From positions 222,529,501 through 222,593,500 of the forward strand of contig NC_092338.1 of NCBI RefSeq assembly GCF_046630445.1: 64,000 bases of DNA. Reading direction: 5' to 3'. Below the pieces are notes generated by a model. That model was given only the letters and a program-made list of their open reading frames with translations, did not search any database and had not been told where the DNA came from. Positions 23,174 through 36,400 of this stretch are shown here, in pieces. The stretch's first letter is position 1. Each line of letters begins with the position of its first letter. Made by a program: the position numbers and the translations under genes. The DNA comes from Rutidosis leptorrhynchoides (lineage: Eukaryota; Streptophyta; Magnoliopsida; Asterales; Asteraceae).

Positions 23174-26100
23174 TTTACCAAATCGAACAACGCCTTTCCA
23201 AGGTGCAACCTTAAGCATGACCATCTATCCAATTTCAAATTCTATATCTTTTCTTTTAATGTCGGCGTAGCTCTTTTGTCGACTTTGGGCGGTTTTCAAC
23301 CGTTGTTGAATTTGGATGATCTTCTCAGTAGTTTCTTGTATTATCTCCGGACCCGTAATCTATCTATCCCCCACTTCACTCCAACAAATCGAAGACCTGC
23401 ACTTTCTACCATAAAGTGCTTCAAACGGCGCCATCTCAATGCTTGAATGGTAGCTGTTGTTGTAGGAAGATTCTGCTAACGGTAGATGTCGATCCCAACT
23501 GTTTTCGAAATCAATAACACATGCTCGTAGCATGTCTTCAAGCGTTTGTATCGTCCTTTCACTCTGCCCATCAGTTTGTGGATGATAGGCAGTACTCAAG
23601 TCTAGACGAGTTCCTAATGCTTGCTGTAATGTCTGCCAGAATCTTGAAATAAATCTGCCATCCCTATCAGAGATAATAGAGATTGGTATTCCATGTCTGG
23701 AGACGACTTCCTTCAAATAAAGTCGTGCTAACTTCTCCATCTTGTCATCTTCTCTTATTGGCAGGAAGTGTGCTGATTTGGTGAGATGATCAACTATTAC
23801 CCAAATAGTATCAAAACCACTTGCAGTCCTTGGCAATTTAGTGATGAAATCCATGGTAATGTTTTCCCATTTCCATTCCGGGATTTCGGGTTGTTGAAGT
23901 AGACCTGATGGTTTCTGATGCTCCGCTTTGACCTTAGAACACGTCAAACATTCCCCTACGTATTTAGCAACATCGGCTTTCATACCTGGCCACCAAAAAT
24001 GTTTCTTGAGATCCTTGTACATCTTCCCCGTTCTAGGATGTATTGAGTATCTGGTTTTATGAGCTTCTCTAAGTACCATTTCCCTCATATCTCCAAATTT
24101 TGGTACCCAAATTCTTTCAGCCCTATACCGGGTTCCGTCTTCCCGAATATTAAGATGCTTCTCTGATCCTTTGGGTATTTCATCCTTTAAGTTTCCCTCT
24201 TTTAAAACTCCTTGTTGCACCTCCTTTATTTGAGTAGTAAGGTTAGTGTGAATCATTATATTCATAGATTTTACTCGAATGGGTTCTCTGTCCTTTCTAC
24301 TCAAAGCGTTGGCTACTACATTCGCCTTCCCCGGGTGGTAACGAATCTCAAAGTCGTAATCATTCAACAATTCAATCCACATGCGCTGTCTCATATTCAG
24401 TTGCTTCTGATTAAATATATGTTGGAGACTTTTATGGTCGGTATATATAATACTTTTGACCCCATATAAATAATGCCTCCAAGTCTTTAATGCAAAAACA
24501 ACAGCACCCAATTCCAAATCGTGAGTTGTATAATTTTGCTCGTGAATCTTCAATTGTCTAGATGCATAAGCAATCACCTTCGTTTATTGCATTAATACAC
24601 AACCGAGACCTTTCTTTGATGCGTCACAATAAATCACAAAATCATCATTCCCTTCAGGCAATAACAATATAGGTGCCGTAGTTAGCTTTTTCTTCAATAA
24701 CTGAAACGCCTTCTCTTGTTCATCCTTCCATTCAAATTTCTTCCCTTTATGCGTTAATGTAGTCAAGGGTTTTGCTATTTTGGAGAAATCTTGGATGAAT
24801 CTTCTGTAGTAACCAGCCAATCCTAAAAATTAACGTATATGCTTCGGAGTTTTTGGGGTTTTCCACTTTTCAACGGTTTCAATCTTTGCCGGGTCCACCT
24901 GGATACCTTCTTTGTTCACTATGTGACCGAGGAATTGAACTTCTTCCAACCAAAATGCACACTTTGAAAACTTAGCGTACAGTTTTTTTTTCCTCAATAC
25001 TTCTAGCACTTTTCTCAAATGTTCTTCGTGCTCTTGATCATTCTTTGAGTAAATAAGTATGTCATCGATGAAAACAATGACAAACTTGTCAAGATATGGC
25101 CCACACACTCGGTTCATAAGGTCCATGAACACAGCTGGTGCGTTAGTCAATCCAAATAGCATAACCATAAACTCGTAATGACCATAACGCGTCCTAAAAG
25201 CAGTTTTTGGAATATCATCCTCCTTTACTCGCATTTGATGATATCCAGAACGTAAATCGATTTTTAAATAAACCGTAGAGCCTTGTAGTTGATCAAATAA
25301 GTCGTCAATTCTCGGCAGTGGATAACGGTTTTTGATGGTAAGTTTATTCAACTCTCTGTAGTCAATACACAACCTAAATGTACCATCCTTTTCTTGACAA
25401 ACAAAACAGGAGCTCCCCATGGTGATGTGCTTGGTCGAATGAAACCACGTTCTAATAGTTCTTGCAGTTGGCTTTGCAGTTCTTTCATCTCGCTGGGTGC
25501 GAGTCTATAAAGAGCACGACCCATTGGTGCAGCTCCTGGTACAAGATCTATTTGAAATTCAACAGATCGATGTGGAGGTAGTCCCGATAATTCTTTCGGA
25601 AATACATCGGGAAATTCTTTTGCGACGGGAACATCATTGATGCTCTTTTCTTCAGTTTGTATATTCTCAACGTGTGCTAGAACAGCATAGTAACCTTTTC
25701 TTATTAGTTTTTGTGCCTTCAAATTACTAATAAGATGTAGCTTCGTGTTGCCCTTTTCTCCGTACACCGTTAAGGGTTCTCCTTCTTCTCGTACAATGCG
25801 AATTGCATTTTTGTAACAAACGATCTCTGCTTTCATCTCCTTCATCCAGTCCATGCCAACTATTACATCAAAACTCCCTAACACTACTGGTATCAAATCA
25901 ATCTTAAATATTTCGCTACCAAGTTTAATATCTCGATTCCGGCATATATAATCTGCTAAAATTAATTTACCATTTGCTAATTCGAGTAAAAATTTACTAT
26001 CCAACGGCATCAATGGACAACTTAATTTAGCACAAAAATCTCTACTCATATAGCTTCTATCCGCACCAGAATCAAATAAAACGTAAGCAGATTTATTGTC

Positions 26101-27363
26101 AATAAGAAACGTACCCGTAACAAGCTCCGGGTCTTCCTGTGCCTCTGCCGCATTAATATTGAAAACTCTTCTGCGGCCTTGTCCATTCGTGTTCTCCTGG
26201 TTTGGGCAATTTCTAATAATGTGGCCCGGTTTTCCACATTTATAACAAACTACATTGGCATAACTTGCTCCGACACTACTTGCTCCGCCATTACTCATTT
26301 CGACACTATTTGTTCCTTTCGTTCTGTTAACCCCTGGTCCGTAGACCTCACACTTCGCCACACTATGACCATTTCTTTTACACTTGTTGCAAAATTTGGT
26401 GCAGAACCCTGAGTGATACTTTTCACACCTTTGGCATAGCTGCTTCTGATTGTTGTTGTTGTTGCGATTGTTATTGTTGTTGGGATGATTGTTGTAGTTG
26501 TTGTTGTTGTGCCATTTGTTGTAGTTGCGATTGATGTTGCGATTGTTGGGATAGTTGTTGTTGTTTTGGTGACTCTTATCACCGTTTTCCTCCCACTTTC
26601 TTTTGACTAACTTCACGTTGGCCTCTTCGGCCCCCTGTTCTTTAATTCTTCCCTCAATCTGGTTCACTAGTTTGTGAGCCATTCTACATGCCTTTTGTAT
26701 GGAGGCAGGCTCGTGTGAACTTATATCTTCTTGGATTCTCTCCGGTAACCCTTTCACAAATGCGTCGATCTTCTCTTCCTCATCTTCGAACGCTCTCGGA
26801 CACAATAGGCACAATTCTGTGAATCGTCTTTCGTACGAAGTAATATCAAATCCCTGTGTTCGTAACCCTCTAAGTTCTGACTTGAGCTTATTGACCTCGG
26901 TTCTGGGACGGTACTTCTCGTTCATCAAGTGCTTGAATGCTGACCACGGTAGCGTGTAAGCAGCATCTTGTCCCATTTGCTCTAGATAGGTATTCCACCA
27001 TGTTAACGCAATACCTGTGAAGGTATGCGTAGCGTACTTCACTTTGTCTCCTTCAGCACCCTTACTTATGGCAAACACCGATTCAACTTTCTCAGTCCAC
27101 CATTTCAATCCGATTGGTCCTTCGGTCCCATCAAATTCTGAAGGTTTGCAGGCAGTGAATTCCTTGTAGGAGCATCCTACACGATTTCTTGCGCCGTTAG
27201 CTGTATTGCTAAATTCAGAGTTATTGTTGGTATGTAGCGCGGTCTGTACTGCGGCTATGTTTGAAGCAAGAAAGGTACGAAATTCCTCTTCGCTCATATT
27301 CATGGTGTGTCGAGTAGTCGGTGCCATTTCCTTCAAAATAGCCAACTGAATCAAGTTAATCAT
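23174..27363 (-). pseudogene. Gypsy A gag-pol (broken, and split by Athila)
   Basis: Homologous to the intact 1,537-aa polyprotein of gypsy B. Gag runs from Met-Ala-Pro-Thr-Thr-Arg through two zinc knuckles (Cys-Asn-Lys-Cys... and Cys-Tyr-Lys-Cys-Gly-Lys-Pro-Gly-His), then protease Asp-Ser-Gly-Ala-Asp, reverse transcriptase Phe-Ile-Asp-Asp-Ile-Leu, RNase H and integrase. Breaks relative to B: a one-base frameshift near 25395, TAA at 24830-24832, TAA at 24584-24586 and TAG at 23360-23362. All three stops are explained by C-to-T or G-to-A changes at CG or CAG sites, as expected from cytosine methylation decay. The C-terminus continues at 6314-6705 beyond the Athila insertion. Confidence 0.93.
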
Positions 27364-27466
27364 ACAGAATATTAAGAGTAGTCAATAGTATTTCATAGCA
27401 TAATATGAACTCATTTATAAAAGCTTTTTCTTCATATTAGCATTTTATAAGTTTAAATTCGGGTAC

Positions 27467-27480
27467 TACCTACCCGTTAA
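27467..27480 (-). promoter_or_regulatory. Polypurine-tract-like repeat upstream of gag, gypsy A
   Basis: The minus strand reads TTAACGGGTAGGTA, the same 14 bases found at the polypurine tract next to the 3' LTR of this element (near 6279-6293). It is conserved in gypsy B (46523-46538). It may be a second plus-strand priming site (inference). The rest of 27364-27650 is AT-rich with no gene seen. Confidence 0.4.
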
Positions 27481-27650
27481 GTTCATACTTAGTAGCTAAT
27501 ATACAATTCAACTACTACAATTCCATATGAAAATCTGATTATAATAATATATCACATACAAATATTCTTCAAACTTACAACTTCGCTATATTACATATAA
27601 CATGAAATATAGTACACTATGATACATGACAGTTTTGAAGATAAATCTAG

Positions 27651-28343
27651 TTAATACGCAAGTTGTTCAGCAAAGGAAATAAAGACACGTAATTCATAAG
27701 TGCAGAAACAAGTCATGCATTCTGGTTTTAATAAGACGACTTCCCATCCTTGGTCTTGTGGAAAATAACCGTTATGACCATTGGCTAGGCAGCATGTTGT
27801 AATGTCGTCAAAAGGACGAGGGTTTCGTAATGTCCAACAGCCCCGTAATAATCTAAAAACCTTGTTTCTCACCCAAAATACTGAATCCGTCACTTGTGGG
27901 AAGGTTTCATTTAAAAGTTGCAATCCGATGTTCTTTTTCTCACTTTGGTAAGAAGCAAACATCACTAACTCGTAAGCATAACATGCTTCTTTATGTTGCA
28001 TGTTAGAAGCTCTTTCTAATTCACGAAATCCTATGTTGGGATATGTTGAGTCAAAATAGGTTCTTAACCCGTAACGTAAAATTGCATTTGGGTTCTCCGC
28101 ATTTAACGCTTTAAAGAAAACACGGCGTAACTTACGGTCTCCCCAATGTGATATACCCCACCTATCAAAGGAAAGCCTTTTATAAACTAAGGCATTTTTG
28201 GAAAGTCTTTCAAATGTTTGACAAGTTAATTTCGCCATAACTAAATGTGCTGATGAATTCTGACCGACTCTAGACAAGATTTCCTCAATCATATCCTCTG
28301 GTAGGTCTTCTAAAATATTCGGTTGTCTACCCTTAACGTCCAT
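27651..28343 (-). CDS. F-box protein ORF carried in the leader of gypsy A (At2g35280/At1g67623-like)
   Basis: An intact 230-aa ORF. Residues about 10-55 form an F-box (Asn-Ile-Leu-Glu-Asp-Leu-Pro-Glu-Asp-Met-Ile, then Ile-Leu-Ser-Arg-Val, then Val-Tyr-Lys-Arg-Leu-Ser). F-box proteins bind SKP1 and give substrate specificity to SCF ubiquitin ligases. The middle (Asn-Met-Gln-His-Lys-Glu-Ala-Cys-Tyr-Ala-Tyr) resembles a Sel1-like helical repeat, and the end has Cys-Met-Thr-Cys-Phe, as in plant F-box proteins of the At2g35280/At1g67623 type. I chose the ATG at 28341-28343 because it aligns with the start in gypsy B; another ATG lies nine codons upstream. It stands between broken ORF1 and broken gag-pol, yet is itself open. 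About 49 of ~226 residues differ from the B copy. Confidence 0.82.
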   Translation of the reverse strand: MDVKGRQPNILEDLPEDMIEEILSRVGQNSSAHLVMAKLTCQTFERLSKNALVYKRLSFDRWGISHWGDRKLRRVFFKALNAENPNAILRYGLRTYFDSTYPNIGFRELERASNMQHKEACYAYELVMFASYQSEKKNIGLQLLNETFPQVTDSVFWVRNKVFRLLRGCWTLRNPRPFDDITTCCLANGHNGYFPQDQGWEVVLLKPECMTCFCTYELRVFISFAEQLAY

Positions 28344-28480
28344 TTTGTTTTTATACTGTAAAATAGACAAGGATTAGATTCGTAAAAGATAATTAACAAA
28401 CAATACAAGCAATTTTTACATAGAACATAAAAGTACAAGCACACTACAATACATATAATACACAACATGATTACAATCTT

Positions 28481-29112
28481 CTAATCTGAATCACTGGTTT
28501 CTTCTTCTTCGGACTTGGTTCATTTTCCTAATTTTCTAGGAATATATGGTGTTCCTCTAATACGAGCTGTCGTTTTCCATAATAGTTTAGAAAAACCTGG
28601 TGGTTTAGAGGTTCCCGGGTCATTGTTACATTTTAGGAAATACGGATGTTGTCGATACATATAAAGTTCATCGGAGTTGGAATTGGGTTTCTCTATTTTT
28701 ATATCTTTTCCCTTATTATTTTCTTTCGCTTTATTAAATTGGGTCGAGGTAATTTCTATAACATCATCGGAATCCTCATCGGGATACGATTCATCGGAAA
28801 ATTGGTAATCTTCCCAATATTTTGCTTCCTCAACGGAAACACCATTGACCATTATTAACTTTGGTCCGTTATTTAGGATTTTCTTTTATTTAATCGATTT
28901 ACTATAGGTATCAATATTTCTTCCTCTGGAACCTCTTCTTCTGGTTCATCTTCTTCCGATTCCTCCTCTTCCGGTTCATCTTCTTCCGGTTCCTCCTCTT
29001 CCGGTTCTTCTTCTTCCGGTTCCTCTTCGGAAATTTGTGAATCTTCCCAAAATATATTCGACCCTTCATTATTATTAGGTGAATCAATGGGATTTGTACT
29101 AGAGGTAGACAT
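28481..29112 (-). pseudogene. Acidic leader ORF1 of gypsy A (broken)
   Basis: First ORF after the PBS. It starts Met-Ser-Thr-Ser-Ser-Thr-Asn-Pro-Ile-Asp and runs into an expanded Glu-rich tract with Glu-Glu-Pro-Glu repeats (near 28930-29035), longer than in the B copy. It is interrupted by TAA near 28871-28873 and by a second stop near 28520, where B continues to Glu-Thr-Ser-Glu-Ser-Glu. The C-terminal half (28520-28852) keeps the conserved stretch Glu-Ala-Lys-Tyr-Trp-Glu-Asp-Tyr-Gln-Phe. No known domain is recognised. Confidence 0.7.
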
Positions 29113-29308
29113 CTATCACACAATATCAAACACGTTAAGAGATTAATATATCACATAATATTTACATGTTAATAATATATAGTTTCCAACAAAAAATGTT
29201 AAGCAATCGTTTTTGAAGAAAAACACGGTCGAAGTCCTGACTCACTAATGCATCCTAACAAACTCGGTAAGACACACTAATGCAATTTTCTGGTTCTCTA
29301 AGACCAAC

Positions 29309-29320
29309 GCTCGGATACCA
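29309..29320 (-). promoter_or_regulatory. Primer-binding site of gypsy A
   Basis: The minus strand reads TGGTATCCGAGC, two bases from the LTR edge at 29323. This is the initiator-Met tRNA type PBS (TGGTATCAGAGC) with one mismatch; gypsy B has the same variant. Confidence 0.85.
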
Positions 29321-29322
29321 AC

Positions 29323-30513
29323 TGAAATGTCCCGTTCATATTGATCATAAACTTTCCATATTAATTGATTTCGTTGCGAGATTTTGACCTCTATATGAGA
29401 CGTTTTTCAAAGACTGCATTCATTTTTAAAACAACCATAACCTTTATTTTATCAATAAAGGTTTTAAAAACATTACGTAGATTATCAAATAATGATAATC
29501 TAAAATATACTGTTTACACACGACCATTACATAATGGTTTACAATAGAAATATATTACATAGACATATGTTTCTTGAATGCAGTTTTTACACAATATCAT
29601 ACAAACATGGACTCCAAATCTTGTCCTTATTTTAGTATGCAACAGCGGAAGCTCTTAATATTCACCTAAGAATAAACATGCTTTAAACGTCAACAAAAAT
29701 GTTAGTGAGTTATAGGTTTAACCTATATATATCAAATCGTAACAATAGACTACAAGATTTCATATTTCAATACATATCCCATACATAGAGATAAAAATCA
29801 TTCATATGGTGAACACCTGGTAACTGACATTAACAAGATGCATATATAAGAATATCCCCATCATTCTGGGACACCCTTCGGATATGATATAAATTTCGAA
29901 GTACTAAAGCATCCGGTACTTTGGATGGGGTTTGTTAGGCCCAATAGATCTATCTTTAGGATTCGCGTCAATTAAGGTGTCTGTTCCCTAATTCTTAGAT
30001 TACCAGACTTAATAAAAAGGGGCATATTCGATTTCGATAATTCAACCATAGAATGTAGTTTCACGTACTTGTGTCTATTTTGTAAATCATTTATAAAACT
30101 TGCATGTATTCTCATCCCAAAAATTTTAGATTTTAAAAGTGGGACTATAACTCACTTTCACAGATATTTCCTTCCTCGAAAATAAGACTTGGCCACGGAT
30201 CGATTCACGAACCTATACAAATATGTACATATATATCAAAGTATGATCAAAATATAATTACAACCATTTTTATTATGTTTTAAAGATTTGAGTGTATTAA
30301 GTCAGCTGTCCTCGTTAGTAACCTACAACTAGTTGTTCATAATTAGATGTACAGAAATAAATCGATATATATTATCTTGAATCAATCCACGACCCAGTGT
30401 ATACACGTCTCAGGCTAGATCACAACTCAAACTATATATATTTTTAGAATCAACCTCAACCCTGTATAGCTAACTCCAACATTACTGCATATAGAGTGTC
30501 TATGGTTGTTCCA

Positions 30514-30601
<88 letters not shown>

Positions 30602-32846
30602 GTCGATATGATATGTCAAAACATTTGCATACGTGTCTATGGTATCCCAAGATTACATAATATATTAAAATGCATGTATAATACAATATAAGTTAGCTAG
30701 GATATGATTAATATAGATTTGTTACCAATTTTCACGTAGCTACAACAAGCAAAAATAACCAATCTTGTTTTACCCATAACTTCTTCGTTTTAAATCCGTT
30801 TTGAGTGAATCCAATTGATATGGTTAAATATTGAACTTAAGTTTATGAATATATACAGAAAAAGTATAAGTTTATAGTCGGAATTACAGGTTACAAGTCA
30901 TTTTTGTAAAGGTAGTCATTTCAGTCGAAAGAACGACGTCATGATGACCATTTTGGAAAACATACTTCCACTTGGAGTTTAACCATGATTTTTGGATATA
31001 GTTTCATGTTCATAAGAAAAATCATTTTCCCAGAAGAACAACTTTTAAATCAAAATTTATCATAGTTTTTAATTAACTAACCCAAAACAGCCCGCGGTGT
31101 TACTACAACGGCGTATATCCGGTTTTACGGTGTTTTTCGTGTTTTCTGATTTTAAATCATTAAGTTAGCATATCATATAGATATAGAACATGTGTTTAGT
31201 TGATTTTAAAAGTCAATTTAGAAGGATTAACTTTTGTTTTCGAACAAGTTTAGAATTAACTAAACTATGTTCTAGTGATTTCAAGTTTAAACCTTCGAAT
31301 AAGATAGCTTTATATGTATGAATCGAATGATGTTAAGAACATCATTACCACCTAAAGTTTTGTGGATAAACCTACTGGAAAAGAGACAAATGGATCTTGC
31401 TTCAAAGGATCCTTGGATGGCTTGAAAGTTCTTGAAGCAGAATCATGACACGAAAACAAATTCAAGTAAGATCATCACTCGAAATAAGATTGTTATAGTT
31501 ATAGAAATTGAACCAAAGTTTGAATATGAGTATTACCTTGTATTAGAAAGATATCTTACTGTAAATAAGAAAGATTTCTTGAGGTTGGATGATCACTTTA
31601 CAAGATTGGAAGTAAGCTAGCAAACTTGGAAGTATTCTTGATTTTATGAAACTAGAGCTTATAGAATTTATGAAGAACACTTAGAACTTGAAGATAGAAC
31701 TTGAGAGAGATCACTTAGATGAAGAAAATTGAAGAATGAAAGTGTTTGTAGGTGTTTTTGGTCGTTGGTATATGGATTAGATATAAAGGATGTGTAATTT
31801 TGTTTTCATGTAAATAAGTCATGAATGATTACTCATATTTTTGTAATTTTATGAGATATTTCATGCTAGTTGCCAAATGATGGTTCCCACATGTGTTAGG
31901 TGACTCACATGGGCTGCTAAGAGCTGATAATTAGAGTGTATATACCAATAGTACATACGTCTAAAAGCTGTGTATTGTACGAGTACGAATACAGGTGCAT
32001 ACGAGTAGAATTGTTGATGAAACTGAAATAGGATGTAATTGTAAGCATTTTTGTTAAGTAGAAGTATTTTGATAAGTGTCTTGAAGTCTTTCAAAAGTAT
32101 ATTAATACATATTAAAACACTACATGTAAATACATTTTAACTGAGTCGTTAAGTCATCGTTAGTCGTTACATGTATATGTTGTTTTGAAACCTTTAGGTT
32201 AACGGTCTTGTTAAATGTTATTAACCCATTGTTTATTATATCTAAAGAGATGTTAAATTGTTACATTATCATGATATTATGATATATAATATATCTTAGT
32301 ATGATATATATACAGTTAAATGCCGTTACAACGATAATCGTTACATATATGTCTCGTTTTGAAATCATTAAGTTAGTAGTCTTGTTTTTACATATGTAGT
32401 TCATTGTTAATACACTTATTGATATATTTACTTATAATTTAACATAATTAACCAAGTGTATCAATATCTTAATATGATTCATATGTACTTAGTAAGACGT
32501 TGTTATAACGATAATCGTTATATATATCATTTTCGAGTTTCTTAATTTAATAGTCTCATTTTTATGTATATAACTCATTGTTAAAATACCTAATGAGATA
32601 CTTACTTATCATAAAATCATGTTAACTATATATATAACCATATATATATATGTCATCATATAGTTTTTACAAGTTTTAACGTTCGTGAATCAACGGTCAA
32701 CTTGGGTGGTCAATTGTCTATATGAAACCTATTTCAATTAATCAAGTCTTAACCAGTTTGATTGCTTAACATGTTGGAAACACTTAATCATGTAAATATC
32801 AATTTCATTTAATATATATAAACATGGAAAAGTTCGGGTCACTACA
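29323..32846 (-). repeat. 5' LTR of gypsy A
   Basis: 3,524 bp, with TG...CA ends. It is homologous to 841-6278, and to the LTRs of gypsy B in reverse orientation. It contains a long TA microsatellite (30518-30599) absent from the partner LTR. Confidence 0.94.
30518..30599. repeat. (TA)n microsatellite
   Basis: About 80 bp of uninterrupted TA repeats inside the gypsy A 5' LTR; the partner LTR has only a few units at the matching place (near 2034-2042). Confidence 0.97.
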
Positions 32847-32851
32847 AAAAG

Positions 32852-33439
32852 GACTTCGAGCATCATAGTGCATATGACATGATCACGCAATTGAAGGAGA
32901 TGTTCCTTCAACAAGCTCGTGTTGAGCGCTTTAAAATGGTTCGAGCGCTTCATGCATGTCGTATGGATGATTCCCAATCTATTTCATCTTATGTCCTTAA
33001 GATGAAAAGCCTAATTGATCGAGTGAACCATCTTAATTGCAATGTGTCTAATGAATTAGCCACGGACCTTATCCTTAATTCTTTGTCAAAAAGGTTTGAC
33101 ACATTTGTAATGAATTACAATATGAATGGTTGGGATAAGAGCATTGGCGAATTACATGTCATGCTTAAGACGGCCAAAGCAAGCATGGGTAAAAGGGCTT
33201 CACCCGTGCTTATGATCAATGAAGGCGGGTCCAAAAACAATAACACTTCTAAGCCAAAGGTGGCTAAGAGGAAAGGACCCGCCTACCAAGGCAAGGGCAA
33301 GGGAAAGGGGAAGATAGTTACCCCAATCAACAATAACAAGAAGCAAAAGGTTGTTGGTAAAGCAAACCCCAAGGAAGATCCGTGCTTTAGTTGCGGTGAG
33401 ATGGATCACTGGAAACGCAACTGCCCGATCTATCTATAG
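32852..33439 (+). pseudogene. copia gag, C-terminal part with zinc knuckle
   Basis: Continues the gag fragment of 550-840 in frame. It contains the alpha-helical gag core (Phe-Leu-Gln-Gln-Ala-Arg-Val-Glu-Arg-Phe, then Leu-Ile-Asp-Arg-Val) and a CCHC zinc knuckle, Cys-Phe-Ser-Cys-Gly-Glu-Met-Asp-His-Trp-Lys-Arg-Asn-Cys, preceded by a Lys/Gly-rich basic linker. It ends at TAG 33437-33439, where copia polyproteins normally read on into protease, so the stop is probably a mutation. Confidence 0.85.
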
Positions 33440-33442
33440 GAG

Positions 33443-36400
33443 TTGAAAGAAAAGAGGGATGCAGGGCAAACCTCAGGTAATGTATATATGGTATACGTTG
33501 AGCTTACTATTACTTCTTCTAATACATGGGTATTAGACACAGGATGTGGTACTCATATTTTCAATTCTTTGCAGGGGTTCAAAAGAAGTAATCAAGATGC
33601 GGGAACAACAAGTCTCTTCATGGGAAATGGAGCAAGGGTGCAAGTGAAAGCTTAAGGAGACTTTGTTTTGAAGCTTCCAAGTGGTTTGGAGCTTATTTTG
33701 AAAAATGTTTTGTATACACCCGATTGATCTCGAAATATTATTTCTGTATCCCGTTTGAAACAATATGGTTTTAATCTTAATTTCATTAATGATGATATCC
33801 ATGTTTATTTAGATAATGTGTTCTATTTTAAGGCTTCGCCTTTAAATGGTATTTATGAATTGGTTCATGATGACACATCATTCAATAGTTCAATGTTCCA
33901 TGCAAACACCAAGAAACTCAAAAGGGATTTGAGTGATTCCTACTTATGGCATTGTCGCCTTGGTCACATAAACAAGAACCGAATGCATACACTTCAAAAG
34001 AATGGCCTTTTGAAATCAAGTGAGCTAAACTCATTTGATGTATGTGAATCTTGTTTACAAGGCAAAATGACTAAAGCACCTTTCAAAGGGACCTATGAAA
34101 GGGCTAAAGACTTATTGGGATTAATACATTCGGATGTATGTGGACCCTTTAAGCCCATGACTAGGAAAGGTGAAAGATACTTCATCACTTTCATTGATGA
34201 CTTCAGTCGTTTCGGATATGTCTATTTATTAAGACATAAGGACAAAACTTTTGAGGCATTCAAAGAGTATCAAAACGAAGTACAAAATCAACTCGACAAG
34301 ACAATCAAGGTACTTCATACCGACAGAGGAGGTGAATACCTAAGCGATGCTTTCCAAGACCATCTTAGAAGTTGTGGGATTATCTCGCAACATAATCCTC
34401 CTGGAACACCCCAACTTAATGGAGTATTCTAAAGGAGGAACTGAACCCTAATGGATATAGTTTGATCTATGATGGCTAGAAGCTCGTTACCTCTATCATT
34501 TTGGGGTTATTGTCTATGCTCCGCGGCTCGTATTTTAAATATGGCCCTAACCAAGAAAGTGGAACGAACACCTCATGAGATATGGTTTGGAAAACCTCCA
34601 TCTCTATCATACTTAAAGGTATGGGGATGTGAAGCTTACCCTAAGCGTTACGTCTCTAATAAGTTGAATGCTCGATCCACGAAGTGTATCTTTATAGGAT
34701 ATCCCAAGGATGATATGGGATACTATTTCTATGATCCATCCGAGCAAAATGTATTTGTTGCTCGAAAGGCTGAATTCCTTGAAACTAAGTTCCTAATGGA
34801 AGGTAATAGTGAAAGGAAGATAGATCTTGAAGAGGTTCAAGATCAAATAGATGATACACAATTGGTTGACACTAGCACTCAACATGAAAATGTTGAGAAT
34901 GATCAAATGGATGATCAAAGTATATAAGACGTTCGCAGATCTGGTAGGATTAGTAATCCTCCTGAGAGATATGGGTTTCTCATGGATGGTTGCTATGTGG
35001 TTGATTTGGATGAACCAACAAACTACCAAGATTCTTTATCAAGGATTGATAAAGATAAATGGCAGGAAGCCATGAACGCTGAGATGCAATCCATGTATGA
35101 CAACCAAGTTTGGGAACTTGTTGCATAACCTACTGGCTCAAGGCTAGTTGATTGTAAATGGCTTTTCAAGATAAAAACCGACATACATGGTAACTTGGAT
35201 ACATACAAAGCTAGACTTGTAGCAAAAGGTTTCACTCAAACTCAAAGGGTTGACTATGATGAAACTTTTTCACCTGTGGCAATGCTAAAGTCTATTAGGA
35301 TATTATTTGCCATTGCTGCTCATTATGATTATGAAATATGGCAAATGGATGTCAAGACTACTTTCCTAAATGGATATCTTGAGGAAGATGTCTATATGGT
35401 TCAGCGTGAAGGTTTTGTTGATCCGAAATATCCTAAAAAGGTATGCAAGTTAAAGAAGTCAATCTACGGATTGAAACAAGCATCTAGAATGTGGAACCAT
35501 CGTTTTAATGAGGAGGCCAAGAAATTTGGCTTCATTAAAAATGGTGATGAAGCTTGTGTATACAAGAAAGCTAGTGGGAGCACTATCATGTTCCTTGTAC
35601 TATATGTGGATGATATATTGTTATTTGGAAATGATGTTCCCGCAATGCAAGGTGTTAAAACTTGGCTAAGTAAATGCTTCTCCATTAAGGATCTTGGAGA
35701 AGCACAATACGTTTTGAGGATTGGGATCTACAGGGATAGATCCAAGAAACTGATAGGTTTGAATCAAAGTGCATACATTGAAAAGGTCTTGAAGAGGTTC
35801 AAGATGGAGAACTCTAAAAAAGGTTTGGTACCTATTCAAAGAGGAACGCTTCTTAGTTTATCTCAGTGCCCTACCACGAAAGATGAACAAGAGAGAATGA
35901 AGAAAGTCCCGTACGCATCTGCTATTAGGTCAATCATGTATGCAATGATATATACTAGACCGGATGTGTCATGCGCTCTTAGCTTGACAAGTAGATACCA
36001 GAATAACCCAGGAAACAATCATTGGATTGCGGTTAAAAGTATATTGAAATACCTTAGGAGGACTAAGGATATGTTTCTAATATATGGGTCTGGTGAGGAG
36101 GAACTCGCAGTAAAAGGTTACGTGGACGCGAGTTTCCAAAATGATCGAGATGATTCTCGATCACAATCCGGTTATGTCTTCACATTAAATGGAGGTGCGG
36201 TCTCCTGGAAGAGTTCAAAACAGGATGTTGTTGCTTTATCCACTAGAGAGTCGGAGTACATTGTCGCCTCATTGGTAGCTCAGGAAGCTGCATGGATGAA
36301 GAAATTCATCGACGACTTATGAGTAGTCCCTTCCATTCAGGACCCTCTTGAGATCTTTTGTGACAACGAGGGTACGATTGCTCCAATCAAGGAACCTCGT

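Larger units (their letters stand above)
841..32846 (-). mobile_element. Gypsy A: Ty3/gypsy chromovirus carrying leader ORFs, with nested insertions
   Basis: A complete LTR retrotransposon on the minus strand, inserted in the copia gag. In element order: 5' LTR 29323-32846, PBS 29309-29320, acidic ORF1 (28481-29112, broken), F-box ORF (27651-28343, intact), gag-pol (23174-27363 plus 6314-6705), 3' LTR 841-6278. Two later insertions enlarge it: an Athila element (6706-23173) in pol and a CACTA-like element (3447-5426) in the 3' LTR. The LTRs begin TG and end CA, and a 5-bp duplication flanks the element. The first ~1.06 kb of the LTRs shows about 29 differences by eye. The pol gene has a frameshift and three stops, so A cannot move by itself. 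Its order and sequence match gypsy B (41456-54540). Confidence 0.95.

Noticed and set aside
30456..30691. ORFs on both strands through the TA repeat
   Set aside because: They encode only Tyr-Ile repeats from the (TA)n tract, with no gene evidence.
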